A stretch of 64,000 nucleotides of DNA from Microbulbifer bruguierae (GTDB lineage Bacteria > Pseudomonadota > Gammaproteobacteria > Pseudomonadales > Cellvibrionaceae), in NCBI RefSeq assembly GCF_029869925.1, contig NZ_CP118605.1:1302001-1366000 (forward strand). The letters run 5' to 3'. The notes below the pieces were generated by a model that saw only the letters and a program-made list of their open reading frames with translations, made no database searches and was not told where the DNA came from. Shown one piece after another: positions 9,831 to 19,380 of this stretch; positions within the stretch are counted from its first letter, which is position 1; each line of letters starts with the position of its first letter. Made by a program: the position numbers and the translations under genes.

Positions 9831-11362
9831 CAGGGATGGGTATTCTCAGTTACATCAAATTCGGCCCGGCGCTCGCCGGACAACATCAGTGCAAGTCCGA
9901 GAGCGGACATCAACACCAGCAGCAAGCCGGGAATGGCAGCGCGACCAAAATACCCCGCTTCATACACTCGCCACAAGTAGGTGGCCAGAGTTTCAAATCC
10001 GGTGGGGCCCAGCATCAGGGTGGCGGGAAGTTCGCGCATCGCCTCCAGAAATACCAGCGCCGCACCGGCCACCATTCCCCGCACCGTGAGCGGCAGGGTG
10101 ACGCGCTGGAAAGCTTCCCGTGGGCTGGCACCCAACAATCGCGCCGCCTTCACCAGACTCGGGTCCAGACCTTCCGCGGTGGAGCGCACAGAGCCAACCG
10201 CCAGCGGCAGAAAACGCAGCACGTAAGCGACGACCAACAGTCCCAGGGTCTGGTACAGGAACGGCAGCTGTAAACCGACGTACACCAGCGCCGTGCCCAT
10301 CACAATACCCGGCACCCCAAATCCGAAATAGGTCATACGCTCCATCAGGCGTCCGGCACGCCCGGCAATGGCCGCGTGGGCCACGGGTACCGCCAGTACC
10401 ACCGCGAAGATCGCCGCCAAAAAGGAAGCGTGTGCGGAGTTCCAGGCGTAGCTGAGTTCAAAACCTCCTGCGCCATCCCGTGCCAGCCAGATGCCGAATA
10501 CCGCCAGCGGCAGCACTATCGCCAGCATCAGCACCGGAGTCACCCCCAGTGCAATGAGCAGCCGCTGCCAGGGTTTCGGCCAGATCGTCAGATGTCGCCC
10601 GGGCCGCTCACGGCTACCGCGCACACGGGATTCCAGAAACAGTACCAGCCCTACAATCACCAGCAGTTGCAGTGACAGCATCGCCGCCTGACTGAGTCCG
10701 AACGCGTTGTATTCAACGAAGATCACCCGGGTAAAAGTATCCAGCCGCATGATCGCCGGCGTACCGAAATCCGACAGGGTGTACAGCGCCACCAGCAGGC
10801 CGCCGGCGGCGATGCCGGTCACTACTCGTGGCAATACCACACGCCACAAACTGACCCCCAGGGTCATGCCCAGGGTGCGGGCGGCATTGACCAGACTGGC
10901 GTCCAGACTGAGCAGCGAGGCCCGGGTGGTGAGCATCACAAAGGGGTAGGAATACAGGATCATCACAATGGTGGCCCCCACCAGCCCATCCATTGCCGGC
11001 ATCGGCAGACCGAGTATATTTTCGATCTCACCGCCACGGCCAAAGGCCGCATAGAGGGTAAAGGCTCCGATATAACTGGGAATCGCCAGGGGGGCCGCGA
11101 GCAGAATCAGCCACAGTCTGCGCCAGGGCATCTGCACGTAGGCGGTCAGCAGCGCCAATGGCACCCCGATCAGCACCGACCCGAGTACCGTAAATACCAT
11201 CAGGAGCAGGGTATTGGTCAGAACCTTGAGGTTGTGCGCATCAAACAGCTGCACCTCATCCGACGCGAGACCGACCAGTACCCCCACGGGCACTAGCGCC
11301 ACCAGCGCAATGATCAGAGCCAGCGGATAAGACGCCGGCCAGCGGGCGAACATTCGGCGCAT
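9830..11362 (-). CDS. fbpB: Ferric-iron ABC transporter permease, fused two-domain (FbpB-like)
   Basis: Inner-membrane channel of the Fe3+ importer. The 510 residues comprise two concatenated BPD_transp_1 permease domains (about 12 membrane helices), each with the EAA-loop signature (LVNAARTLGMTLGVSLWRVVLP in the first, LVKAARLLGASPREAFQRVTLP in the second, quoted here in short). This duplicated layout is typical of FbpB/SfuB. The gene shares one base with each neighbour (TAATG with fbpA, TGATG with fbpC), so the three form a tightly coupled operon. Confidence 0.9.
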   Translation of the reverse strand: MRRMFARWPASYPLALIIALVALVPVGVLVGLASDEVQLFDAHNLKVLTNTLLLMVFTVLGSVLIGVPLALLTAYVQMPWRRLWLILLAAPLAIPSYIGAFTLYAAFGRGGEIENILGLPMPAMDGLVGATIVMILYSYPFVMLTTRASLLSLDASLVNAARTLGMTLGVSLWRVVLPRVVTGIAAGGLLVALYTLSDFGTPAIMRLDTFTRVIFVEYNAFGLSQAAMLSLQLLVIVGLVLFLESRVRGSRERPGRHLTIWPKPWQRLLIALGVTPVLMLAIVLPLAVFGIWLARDGAGGFELSYAWNSAHASFLAAIFAVVLAVPVAHAAIAGRAGRLMERMTYFGFGVPGIVMGTALVYVGLQLPFLYQTLGLLVVAYVLRFLPLAVGSVRSTAEGLDPSLVKAARLLGASPREAFQRVTLPLTVRGMVAGAALVFLEAMRELPATLMLGPTGFETLATYLWRVYEAGYFGRAAIPGLLLVLMSALGLALMLSGERRAEFDVTENTHP

Positions 11363-12399
11363 TACAGTACGCCGACAGAGCGCATCAGCTTGAGCGTCGG
11401 ACGCAGGTCCGCAAGCTGGGTCAGGTCCACCTTGGGTGGAGATATGGTGTCGAGCGGCACCAGTCCCTGGGGCGGTTTGACGCCGTTGACCAGGGGGATT
11501 TCGAAGGCCTCGGAAGCGAGGTAGGACTGCACTTCCCGGGTCAGCAGGTAGCGGATGAAATTGATCGACAGATCGCCATCACTCAACGCCACAACACCGC
11601 CGGCATTCACCAGGCAACCAGCATCGTTTTTGGTAAACGCAAGGTCCACTTTGGCATCGGGCTTGCCGCTTTTCAGACGGAGAGTGTAATAGTGGTTGGC
11701 AAGACCCACATCCACTTCACCGCGTTCCACGCCCATCACCACGCCGAGTTCACCCGCGTAATTCTTGGCCTGCTTGTTCATCGCCCGCAGCCAGTCGCCA
11801 GTCGCCTTGTCTCCTTCCTGCAGGCGCATGGCGGTGACGAAAGACTGAAAGGCCGCGTATGCCGGTGCCCAGCCGACGGACAGGTTGCTGTCTGGCAGCA
11901 CCATGATGCTGTCAGGGATCTGCTCGGCAGTGAGTCGCTCCGTGTTAAACGGCAGGGTGCGGATGCGGCCGGTCACTGGCGCCCACTGGGGATACCGGAA
12001 ACCGGGTTTGAGCTGCCCGATAAGGTCTGCCGGCAGCGACCGAGCCAGTCCGGCCTCCGCTACCAGGCCAACGGCCCCAGAGTCCACCGCCCAGAAAACG
12101 TCGGCGCGACGCACACCGGCCTTGGCCTCCGCCACAATGGTATTCGCGAGCGCCGCGGTAACACCGCGGCGAATCTGCAGGTTCAGCTTGGGGTTACGCT
12201 TTTTGATGGCCTCAAGGACATTCTCGTAGAGACCACCCTCCCCGCGCCCGAGGTAAAGGGTGAGCTCACCTTCCAGTGCCGGCAACTGTTCCACGGAAAT
12301 GGCACTGGCCACCGGGCTTGCAGCCAGGGCCCTGGCGGACGGTAGGCAACTCAGGGCGCCGACCGCGGCCAGGCTATGCAAAAAATCTCTACGCTGCAC
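11362..12399 (-). CDS. fbpA: Ferric-iron periplasmic binding protein (FbpA-like)
   Basis: Binds Fe3+ in the periplasm and delivers it to FbpBC. It is 345 residues with an RRDF-containing N-terminus and a hydrophobic stretch ending ALAASPVA, which could be a Tat-type or ordinary Sec signal. The family's iron-binding adjacent tyrosines are visible at 237-238 (LANHYYTLRLKSG), and the extracellular solute-binding fold ends with PKVDLTQLADLRP. It is first of the fbpABC genes and lies 72 bases downstream of a secreted-protein gene controlled by a Fur box, fitting iron-repressed expression. Confidence 0.9.
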   Translation of the reverse strand: MQRRDFLHSLAAVGALSCLPSARALAASPVASAISVEQLPALEGELTLYLGRGEGGLYENVLEAIKKRNPKLNLQIRRGVTAALANTIVAEAKAGVRRADVFWAVDSGAVGLVAEAGLARSLPADLIGQLKPGFRYPQWAPVTGRIRTLPFNTERLTAEQIPDSIMVLPDSNLSVGWAPAYAAFQSFVTAMRLQEGDKATGDWLRAMNKQAKNYAGELGVVMGVERGEVDVGLANHYYTLRLKSGKPDAKVDLAFTKNDAGCLVNAGGVVALSDGDLSINFIRYLLTREVQSYLASEAFEIPLVNGVKPPQGLVPLDTISPPKVDLTQLADLRPTLKLMRSVGVL

Positions 12400-12471
12400 A
12401 GATAATCCTTACTGATCCTTATCGTTTGAACACCTACTATCGAGCGGGATCTTTAACGAATTGACGTACCG

Positions 12472-13290
12472 TTAAAAGACGTCTTTACGTTTCTTTTCCG
12501 CATCCATAAGCAGGGTTTTGGCCTTGTCCAGCTTGGCCTGCATGGCTTCCACTACCTTGCGCACGTCATCCACACTGGTTTTGCCATCCAGCGCCTGCGG
12601 CAGTGTTACATTGAAATCTTTTTCCAGGTCTTCGACGAGTGCGGCATCTTGCTCGATCAGTGCGCCTTCCACACCTTCAAAGCGGTGCAGGTAGGTGTCG
12701 TGGACGATATTGGTCGCGGCTTCCGGCAGTTTTTCTGCGTATTTGGCCACCACCCGGTCGAGACGGTGTTTGATATCGTCGAGGGTCTCCGGCATGGTAG
12801 TGGGCTCTGCTTCGGTGGTCTGCACCTTCGCCAGCAAGCCTTTTTCCTGGAACTGGGCGGCAAGCTTCACCGCACCCAGCCCCTGCCACAGGGCCTGATT
12901 CAACTTGACCTGTTCCGCACGTACCTTGGAAATTGGCGCACCGGCTTCAATTGCCTGTTTCACCCCGAAAATGCCCTGCCAGATATTGGCGTACACAGGA
13001 ACGTAGTTGGTTTCAATCGCGGAGTGGAAGTCCACTTCTTCCCAGTGCTCCACCATCACATTGGTGTCGGTGCCCTTCACGCCGTTCTTCTCGTAGGTGT
13101 CAACCACTTCGCCGTACTTGGCCACCAGCCAGCTCACTTCCTCAGAATAGGAACCGATATGTGCCTTCAGGTCATTGACGTGATCACCGATGGCGCCATT
13201 CGCGGATACCTGGCCAGCGGTGAACAGGGCGCACAGGCCGATAGCGAGGCTCAGTGCGCGATATTTCCCTACAAAAGATTTAGCTTGCAT
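12472..13290 (-). CDS. Secreted helical protein of unknown function, Fur-controlled
   Basis: Not recognised. The 272-residue product has a clear signal peptide (LALSIGL-like core, cleavage near GQVSA-NG), then is almost wholly alpha-helical and charged. It has a His/Glu/Asp cluster (MVEHWEEVDFHSAIETNY, about residues 80-100) and a heptad-like lysine-rich C-terminus. The ATG at 13290 is preferred because the signal peptide begins there and a GAGTGGA site precedes it; an upstream ATG at 13341 would run through the Fur box. Position between the Fur box and fbpABC suggests a periplasmic role in iron uptake, possibly metal binding or an accessory to FbpA. Imelysin/EfeO-like helical proteins are a fold to test, but no diagnostic motif was seen. 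Confidence 0.8.
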   Translation of the reverse strand: MQAKSFVGKYRALSLAIGLCALFTAGQVSANGAIGDHVNDLKAHIGSYSEEVSWLVAKYGEVVDTYEKNGVKGTDTNVMVEHWEEVDFHSAIETNYVPVYANIWQGIFGVKQAIEAGAPISKVRAEQVKLNQALWQGLGAVKLAAQFQEKGLLAKVQTTEAEPTTMPETLDDIKHRLDRVVAKYAEKLPEAATNIVHDTYLHRFEGVEGALIEQDAALVEDLEKDFNVTLPQALDGKTSVDDVRKVVEAMQAKLDKAKTLLMDAEKKRKDVF

Positions 13291-13320
13291 ACGTGTCCAC
13301 TCGTTTTGCGTCAAAATTGC

Positions 13321-13339
13321 GCAAATGATACTCATTATC
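13321..13339 (-). promoter_or_regulatory. Fur box
   Basis: The 19-mer GCAAATGATACTCATTATC matches the classical Fur consensus GATAATGATAATCATTATC at 16 of 19 positions, including the whole right half. It lies 31 bases upstream of the secreted-protein ATG at 13290, in promoter position for that gene and probably for fbpABC behind it. Expected effect: repression by Fur-Fe2+ when iron is plentiful. Confidence 0.85.
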
Positions 13340-13669
13340 AAAGATGGAATAAAGTACAGTTTTTAAGGAATTCTCTGTCTCTTGCGGGCCCGGATGGCGC
13401 CTGCCAGGCAAGGGCCCGGGGGGCAGCTCAAGGATTGACCGGTGCCCCTTGCAATGCCGGCGGGATACTAGCAGTCCGAGGCCGGTATTTCACCTTCTAC
13501 CCCAGCCCCTGTTCGATTGATTTCAGCCGCCGAAAGATCCACAAAAAGATTCCCGCGCAAGGCTGGAGCCCCAAGAGCTGGTATAGTTCCCCCATCACAG
13601 TCCCCTCGCCCGGAATCCTGTAACCACTCCAGCAAAGACTCCAGTAACAACTAATGAAGAGCGCTCCCG
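13340..13669. other. Divergent intergenic region
   Basis: This 330-base gap separates the iron genes (minus) from the cyclase gene (plus). It must hold the cyclase promoter, but no confident -35/-10 pair was found. One GC-rich inverted repeat is visible (CGGGCCC at 13385-13391 with GGGCCCG at 13412-13418, enclosing a second small palindrome), without a T-run to make it a clear terminator. No credible coding sequence was seen. Confidence 0.5.
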
Positions 13670-15193
13670 TTGATCACTAAGACCAAAGCCACTCTGCGGC
13701 ACGCTGTTGGCGGTCTACAAACGCGCCTGATCCGGTTGTTGCCCACTCATATCCCCATTGCGTTCAAACTGGCGCTGGTCATGACCCTGCTGCTGGTACT
13801 GGGAATGGCCAGTCTGGGCCTGTTTATCAGCGACAACCAGAACCACCTGATCCGCACCCAATTGCACGACTTCGGCAATACCATGGCGCAGCAGCTGGCA
13901 AAGCAGGCCAGTGAGCCGATCCTGTCGGAAAACAGTCTGAACCTGCGTATGCTGACCGCCAATCTGGATGGCGACCAAAAGGTTCTGGGTGCGGGTGTAT
14001 ACGCGCACGATGGCAAATTACTGTCGGCGACCGGGATTCAGCCCGATCTCTCCGCCCCCCTTCCCGATGTGCCTGAAGTCCTGTCCCGCCCCTGGTTCAG
14101 GCACCGCGCAAACGGATCTCAGGAACGGCTCATCAGCTTTATCGCCCCCGCCAACTACCAGGGCGTCCGGGTCGGCTCGGCTGTGGTAACCCTGTCGGCC
14201 TCGCAAATGGACAAAGCCGCCACCAGGGCCCGCCACGCCATTGTCTACGCCACTCTTGCCATGACTCTGCTGGCATCACTGCTGGCGTATTGGCTGAGCC
14301 GGCGCCTGTCCCTACCCATTCACCGCCTGATGGAGGCCACCCGGGCGATTGACCGCGGCGACCTGGCGACAAGGATCGATCAGCAACGCAACGACGAAAT
14401 CGGCTTTTTATTCGAGGGCTTCAACAATATGGCCGCCGGCCTGCTGAGAAAGTCCCAGGTTGAAGAGGTCTTTTCCCGCTATGTGTCGAAGAGCGTCGCC
14501 GACAAGGTGCTGGCCAACCTCGACGAAGTGCGGCTGGTGGACCGACCGATCGAGGCAACCGTGCTGTTTGCCGACATCACCGGCTTTACCGCGATGTCGG
14601 AAAAGCTGCAACCGAGCCAGGTCTCCGCGCTGCTAAACGAATATTTTTCGTATATTTCCCGAGCCTGTGCGTTGTATGGCGGGGTGGTCGACAAATTTAT
14701 CGGCGACTGTGCAATGCTGGTATTCGGGGTCCTGGAAGACGACAATGACCACGCATTCAACGCCGTCAGCTGCGCAGTATTGATCCAGCAGCTGGCCGCT
14801 CAGTTAAACCAACAGCGCCGCGCTGATGGAAAGCCTGAAGTGCACTTCCGTATTGGTATCAACTCCGGTGCGATGCTGGCCGGCAATCTGGGCTCCGACG
14901 AGCGAATGGAGTTCACGGTGGTTGGCGATGCCGTCAACCTGGCCTCCCGACTGTGTTCCGAAGCCCAGCCGGATCAAATTATCATTCGCCAACAACTGTT
15001 TACCATGCTGGAACCGCGCATCACTGCACAAGCCGAACAAACGCTGCCGATTCGCGGAAAATCGACTCCCGTGATGATCTATTCGGTACAGGATATTCAT
15101 CTGAATTATCATTTGCTGCTGCAAGCCAACCTGAAAAAAATTCTGGATATACCCGTCCGTCAACCGAGTCGACGAGCCATCGAAAATGCCTGA
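13670..15193 (+). CDS. Class III adenylate cyclase, membrane-bound with HAMP
   Basis: Makes cAMP from ATP in response to an unknown signal. The 507 residues run as TM1 (about 31-53), a periplasmic or extracytoplasmic sensor (54-188), TM2 (189-210), HAMP (about 208-262) and a class III cyclase domain (290-480). Catalytic features are present: metal-binding D302 and D346, K342 and D420 as expected for ATP recognition, and N423 and R427 for the transition state (VVGDAVNLASRL). This favours adenylate over guanylate cyclase. The first codon is TTG at 13670 after an AAGAG site; an in-frame stop lies just upstream, and the next ATG falls inside TM1. It overlaps the following lipoprotein gene by 8 bases. 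Confidence 0.92.
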   Translation: MITKTKATLRHAVGGLQTRLIRLLPTHIPIAFKLALVMTLLLVLGMASLGLFISDNQNHLIRTQLHDFGNTMAQQLAKQASEPILSENSLNLRMLTANLDGDQKVLGAGVYAHDGKLLSATGIQPDLSAPLPDVPEVLSRPWFRHRANGSQERLISFIAPANYQGVRVGSAVVTLSASQMDKAATRARHAIVYATLAMTLLASLLAYWLSRRLSLPIHRLMEATRAIDRGDLATRIDQQRNDEIGFLFEGFNNMAAGLLRKSQVEEVFSRYVSKSVADKVLANLDEVRLVDRPIEATVLFADITGFTAMSEKLQPSQVSALLNEYFSYISRACALYGGVVDKFIGDCAMLVFGVLEDDNDHAFNAVSCAVLIQQLAAQLNQQRRADGKPEVHFRIGINSGAMLAGNLGSDERMEFTVVGDAVNLASRLCSEAQPDQIIIRQQLFTMLEPRITAQAEQTLPIRGKSTPVMIYSVQDIHLNYHLLLQANLKKILDIPVRQPSRRAIENA

Positions 15194-16274
15194 TCGCCGG
15201 TTAACACTTGTCTCATTTTTATTTGGCTTATTTCTACTACCGCTATTGCCGGCGTGCAGTCTGATACCAAAGCAACAGATGGCGATGGAAGGTTTTTCAC
15301 CGGAGGCTCTGCGAACACTTCGCCAGCAGTCCGCAGAACTGAAGCGGCTGCAGAAACTGGATACCGCGACGCAGGATCAGCAACAGCAAATCACGCGGTT
15401 ACACACCAGCCTGCAAAAATTCGAGCGGAAAGTAATCCACAGCGCAATCCGCCTCGAAAAACAAAGCGACTGGCATGGGGCCGAACAACTGTTACGGGGC
15501 GCCACTCGGGTATATCCAGACAGCCAGCTGCTGGTCAGCACACAGCGGCAACTGGCAGAGCGCCGTCAATTGCGCGAAGAGCGTGTACGTATGGAGCTGG
15601 CAATCCAGCAGGGCGAGCAGTTGCTGAAGGACGCCGAGGCCTACCAGCAACTGCGGCAACTTCAAGGGCCTGGCCTGCTGAACTGGCTGGAGCTCAAGCA
15701 CCATCTCCGCAAAAGCCGTGAATCCGCGCAGGCACTACAGAAGTATTCTCAGCGCGCGCTGGCGCGGGAGGACTACGTATTGGCCCGGCGCGGCCTGGAG
15801 ATTGCGCAACGCCTGTACAGCGAAGACGCTCAGAAGGATAGCGATCAGCTCGAACAAATCGAACGCGACCTGGCGATGATCAATCGCCAACTTCAACCAC
15901 CGAAACCGCAACCCGTCAGCATTCCCAAAGTCAACGACGACATTACGGTGACGGAATTACAACAGGCTCTGGAAACCGGAGACCTTGTTAGCGCAAGACA
16001 ACATCTCAACCGTTTACAGCAACAATCGCCAGAGCACCCACAATTACTGCCGCTGCAATCCCGGTTTCACATCCAGCTAAATAACCGGGTTCAGGCCGCG
16101 ATCAAGCAGGGCAATGATTTATACAGCCAGGGGAGAATTGAGCCCGCGCTGGAGGTTTGGCGCCAGACCAGAATACTCGCCCCCGACAATATCGAGTTGC
16201 TGGGCAACATCCTCCGCGCGGAAAAAGTGCTGGAAAACCTCAAGGCCCTGTCGATACCTTCCAGTACACCGTAA
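15186..16274 (+). CDS. Lipoprotein with TPR-like helical repeats
   Basis: Not assigned to a named family. The 362-residue product begins with a lipoprotein signal peptide and lipobox LPAC (cysteine 24). Residue 25 is Ser, not Asp, so outer-membrane sorting by Lol is expected. The rest is Gln/Leu/Arg-rich helix; the last 60 residues (AIKQGNDLYSQGRIEPALEVWRQ, quoted in part) read as a tetratricopeptide repeat. Translation is coupled to the cyclase gene by an ATG-TGA overlap of 8 bases, so it may help localise the cyclase or transmit an envelope signal to it. That role is inferred from position only. Confidence 0.85.
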   Translation: MPDRRLTLVSFLFGLFLLPLLPACSLIPKQQMAMEGFSPEALRTLRQQSAELKRLQKLDTATQDQQQQITRLHTSLQKFERKVIHSAIRLEKQSDWHGAEQLLRGATRVYPDSQLLVSTQRQLAERRQLREERVRMELAIQQGEQLLKDAEAYQQLRQLQGPGLLNWLELKHHLRKSRESAQALQKYSQRALAREDYVLARRGLEIAQRLYSEDAQKDSDQLEQIERDLAMINRQLQPPKPQPVSIPKVNDDITVTELQQALETGDLVSARQHLNRLQQQSPEHPQLLPLQSRFHIQLNNRVQAAIKQGNDLYSQGRIEPALEVWRQTRILAPDNIELLGNILRAEKVLENLKALSIPSSTP

Positions 16275-16309
16275 AAAAATCCGCCGCAGAACTTCAACCA
16301 CCCCACTCC

Positions 16310-17521
16310 ATGAACTATTCCGTTTTTATTCCCTACCTGCTCGCCAGAGCCAGCCTGAGCTTGGCGAGTACCATGCTGACCGTCGCCATTGGCTGGCACC
16401 TGTATCAGTTGACCGGCGACCCTTACGACCTGGCCCTGGTCGGTCTGGTGCAGATCATCCCGATGCTGATGCTATTCATTGTGTCGGGGTGGGCAGTCGA
16501 CCACTTTTCCCGCAAGCGCATCCTGATTCTTTGTTCAGTGCTGGAAGGGTTCATACTGCTCGGGCTGGCAGCCTTTATGCACGACGGGGTTTATGACAAA
16601 ACCTCAATTTTTGCACTGCTATTTCTGCATGGATGCGTGCGCGCATTTTTTAGCCCCGCGCAACAGGCCATTCTGCCAAACATCGTCAGCGCCCAGGCAC
16701 TTTCCCGGGCGGTCGCGGTTACCACCACCGTCTGGAATGCTGCCTCGACCAGCGGCCCTTTTGTAGCCGGTCTGTTTCTGGTGTGGATGGATCAGGATAT
16801 TTACTGGCTACTGGGAGGGCTGGCTCTACTTGGCGCTTTGCTCTATTTAACCCTGCCACCTATTGCGCATACACGCCCTCTGGGGCGAGGTATTGAGCAG
16901 GTGCTGGAAGGCATTCATTTCATTCGTCGAAATCCCTTTGTCCTGGGCAGTATCAGTCTCGACCTGTTTGCCGTTCTGTTCGGCAGTGTAATGGCGCTAT
17001 TGCCCATTTACGCCGTGGATATTTTGAAGGTGGGTGCGGACGCCCTGGGCGTGATGCGCGGCATGCCGGCACTCGGGGCTGTGGTGGTCGGAGTTATCAT
17101 GACCCGTCTTTCCCTGAATCACACCGGTCGCAGCCTGTTTCTGGCGCTGGTGATTTTTGCCTTTTCCATTCTGCTATTCGCGGTATCGAAAAACTACTGG
17201 CTGAGCTTGGTGGCGCTGTTTGTGTACGGCGCCTCGGACATGATCAGCGTCAATATCCGCTCTACCCTGATTCAGCTGGCGACACCGGACGACCTGCGCG
17301 GGCGCGTCAGTGCGGTCAACTCGATCTTTATCGCCACATCAAACCAGATGGGCGACTACCGCGCCGGCGCTGTCGCCTCAGTGATTCCCGCCCCTGTCAC
17401 GGTGGCACTCGGTGGCGTGATGGCACTGGGTGTGGCGATCAGTGGCTACTTTATATTCCCGGCGATTCGCAAATTGAAAAAAATGAGCGAGCTGGAACAC
17501 AATCCAACGCAAGGAAAGTGA
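16310..17521 (+). CDS. MFS transporter, EntS/MFS_3-like
   Basis: Major facilitator carrier of about 403 residues with 10-12 membrane helices. The cytoplasmic loop after TM2 holds the family A motif (GWAVDHFSRKRI) and a second copy follows TM8. The overall style (RGRVSAVNSIFIATSNQMGDYRAG) resembles the enterobactin exporter EntS and related drug exporters. The start is taken at the ATG at 16310; the open frame extends back to 16157, but that stretch overlaps the lipoprotein gene and encodes no membrane helix. The ribosome site is weak. It ends 62 bases from the convergent allophanate hydrolase gene. The substrate is unknown. Confidence 0.87.
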   Translation: MNYSVFIPYLLARASLSLASTMLTVAIGWHLYQLTGDPYDLALVGLVQIIPMLMLFIVSGWAVDHFSRKRILILCSVLEGFILLGLAAFMHDGVYDKTSIFALLFLHGCVRAFFSPAQQAILPNIVSAQALSRAVAVTTTVWNAASTSGPFVAGLFLVWMDQDIYWLLGGLALLGALLYLTLPPIAHTRPLGRGIEQVLEGIHFIRRNPFVLGSISLDLFAVLFGSVMALLPIYAVDILKVGADALGVMRGMPALGAVVVGVIMTRLSLNHTGRSLFLALVIFAFSILLFAVSKNYWLSLVALFVYGASDMISVNIRSTLIQLATPDDLRGRVSAVNSIFIATSNQMGDYRAGAVASVIPAPVTVALGGVMALGVAISGYFIFPAIRKLKKMSELEHNPTQGK

Positions 17522-17583
17522 GTGTACGGGCTGCCGATATTGAATATTTCAACAGCCCGCTTCCGATCACGGATATTCAAACC

Positions 17584-19380
17584 TCACCGCGAGGCAAGCC
17601 ATCGCTTCCAGCCACCAAAGGCAGAAATTTCTTCTGCGCCCTCAAGGCCGTAAGGCTCGCAGATAAAGCCACTGACTTCACCGCCCTGCTCCAGCTGCAC
17701 CTTGCCGATGCCGAGCGGCGCGGGAATCCCGGCGACAAAGCTGCCAAACTCTTGCGCAGGTACAGACCACACTTCCACTTCAATCGCGGTCCCCGCAGCT
17801 TCATCCAGCACCAATCCGGGGCGTAGAGGCGGGCCGCCGGCTAACGCATACATCCGGTATATCGGCGCGGTGCGCGTGGCCGACTTCAGTGTTGCGCCCC
17901 GCTCCCGCAATTGCCAGTTGAGCGGTTGACCGTCGAGATGGGCCCCACACACCATCACATCAATATTTTCTCTCGAAGTTGTCACTGTGGCCGCGACAGA
18001 CTGGTGGTGAACCTGATCACGTCCCTGAGGTAACGGAATAAGCCGCTGGATACGATTGGCCATGGTCAACAGCGCGCGATCGGAAAACGCCTTGCCCACC
18101 AGACTGATTCCGAATGGCAGACCGGCGGCAGTAAACGCAGTGGGAACGGCGACAGCGGCAAGATCCAGCAGATTCATGAAGTTGGTGTAATACCCCAGCT
18201 GGCTGTTGTACTGCACCGGCTCCGCCAGCATTTCGTCAATGGTGAACAGTCTTCCCGCCGTTGGGGTCAGCAGACAGTCCAGGGTCTCCAACTGGCCCAG
18301 GCAGTGTTTTCTCAGCTCTTCCAACCGGTACTGAGCGCGGAACAACGCGGTGGCCGCCGGTGACTCTCCTGCTTCAACAATTTTGCGCACCACAGGATGA
18401 ACCGCGTCCGGACTTCGCTTGAGTACTGCCTCCATGGCGATATAACGCTCGCTGACCCAGGGCCCTTCGTAGAGCAGGCGCGCGACTTCATCGAAGGGTT
18501 CGTAGTCGACTTCGATCAACTGAAATCCATCGTCCTCCAGCTTTTCCAGTGTGTCCAAATAGGCCTGTTGGTAGCTCGCATCACCGAAAAAGCTCAGCTG
18601 ACGTTCCGGGATCACCCCGACACGCAGAGTTCCGGTGCGTATGCCAAAATGCCGCGCGCTGTTGGCAAACCGGTTGGCCCGACTGAAGCCATCCTGCGGA
18701 TCTTCCGCCTCGGCAGCAGCAAGTACCTGATTGGCATCGTCGACATTTAGCGCAAACACGCTGACACAATCGAGGCTGCGGCAGGCAGGCACTACGCCTC
18801 GGGTGGATAGCAATCCGCGGGTGGGCTTCAGTCCCACCAAATTATTAAAGCAGGCAGGTATCCTTCCAGAGCCCGCGGTGTCAGTCCCGAGACTGAAACT
18901 CGCGAGGCCAAGTGCCACCGCCACAGCGGAGCCTGAACTGGAACCTCCACTGATATAGTCGGGGTCGAAGGCATTGCGGCAGGCACCGTGAAACGAGCGG
19001 GTGCCGTTCAGGCCCGTGGCAAACTGATCGAGGTTGGTTTTCCCCAATGGAATGGCGCCGGCGGCAATCAACTGTTCCACCACCGGTGCAGAACGCTCAG
19101 GCAGATAGGCGTACGCTTCACATCCGGCCGTCGTGGGTACGCCGGCCAGGTCGATATTATCCTTGATGGCGAAGGGGATGCCCCACAGGGGAAGTTCGTC
19201 CGGAGAGCGCTGTTCGATTTCCTGTAGATACCCTTCCAGCTCCGCTTCGGAGAGCTGATAAATCCAGATATTGTGCTCCGCCTTTTGCCGGGATTTTTCC
19301 AGTATATTTTGGATCAGTACACGCGGGGTCAGTTCGCCGCTGCCGTATGCCTGCTTCAACGCTGCTATATTCATATTCAT
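17584..19380 (-). CDS. atzF: Allophanate hydrolase
   Basis: Splits allophanate into CO2 and ammonia, the last step of carboxylase-dependent urea or guanidine breakdown. The 598-residue protein has an amidase-signature domain with K73 (AIKDN), the Gly/Ser loop GGSSSGSA (145-152) and the probable nucleophile S171 (DTAGSGRIP). It is followed by a C-terminal allophanate-hydrolase domain from about residue 460 (VMVCGAHLDGQPLNWQL). Its ATG shares one base with the carboxylase stop (TGATG). It is the last gene of the riboswitch-headed operon, where it would release two ammonia molecules per allophanate. Confidence 0.93.
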   Translation of the reverse strand: MNMNIAALKQAYGSGELTPRVLIQNILEKSRQKAEHNIWIYQLSEAELEGYLQEIEQRSPDELPLWGIPFAIKDNIDLAGVPTTAGCEAYAYLPERSAPVVEQLIAAGAIPLGKTNLDQFATGLNGTRSFHGACRNAFDPDYISGGSSSGSAVAVALGLASFSLGTDTAGSGRIPACFNNLVGLKPTRGLLSTRGVVPACRSLDCVSVFALNVDDANQVLAAAEAEDPQDGFSRANRFANSARHFGIRTGTLRVGVIPERQLSFFGDASYQQAYLDTLEKLEDDGFQLIEVDYEPFDEVARLLYEGPWVSERYIAMEAVLKRSPDAVHPVVRKIVEAGESPAATALFRAQYRLEELRKHCLGQLETLDCLLTPTAGRLFTIDEMLAEPVQYNSQLGYYTNFMNLLDLAAVAVPTAFTAAGLPFGISLVGKAFSDRALLTMANRIQRLIPLPQGRDQVHHQSVAATVTTSRENIDVMVCGAHLDGQPLNWQLRERGATLKSATRTAPIYRMYALAGGPPLRPGLVLDEAAGTAIEVEVWSVPAQEFGSFVAGIPAPLGIGKVQLEQGGEVSGFICEPYGLEGAEEISAFGGWKRWLASR

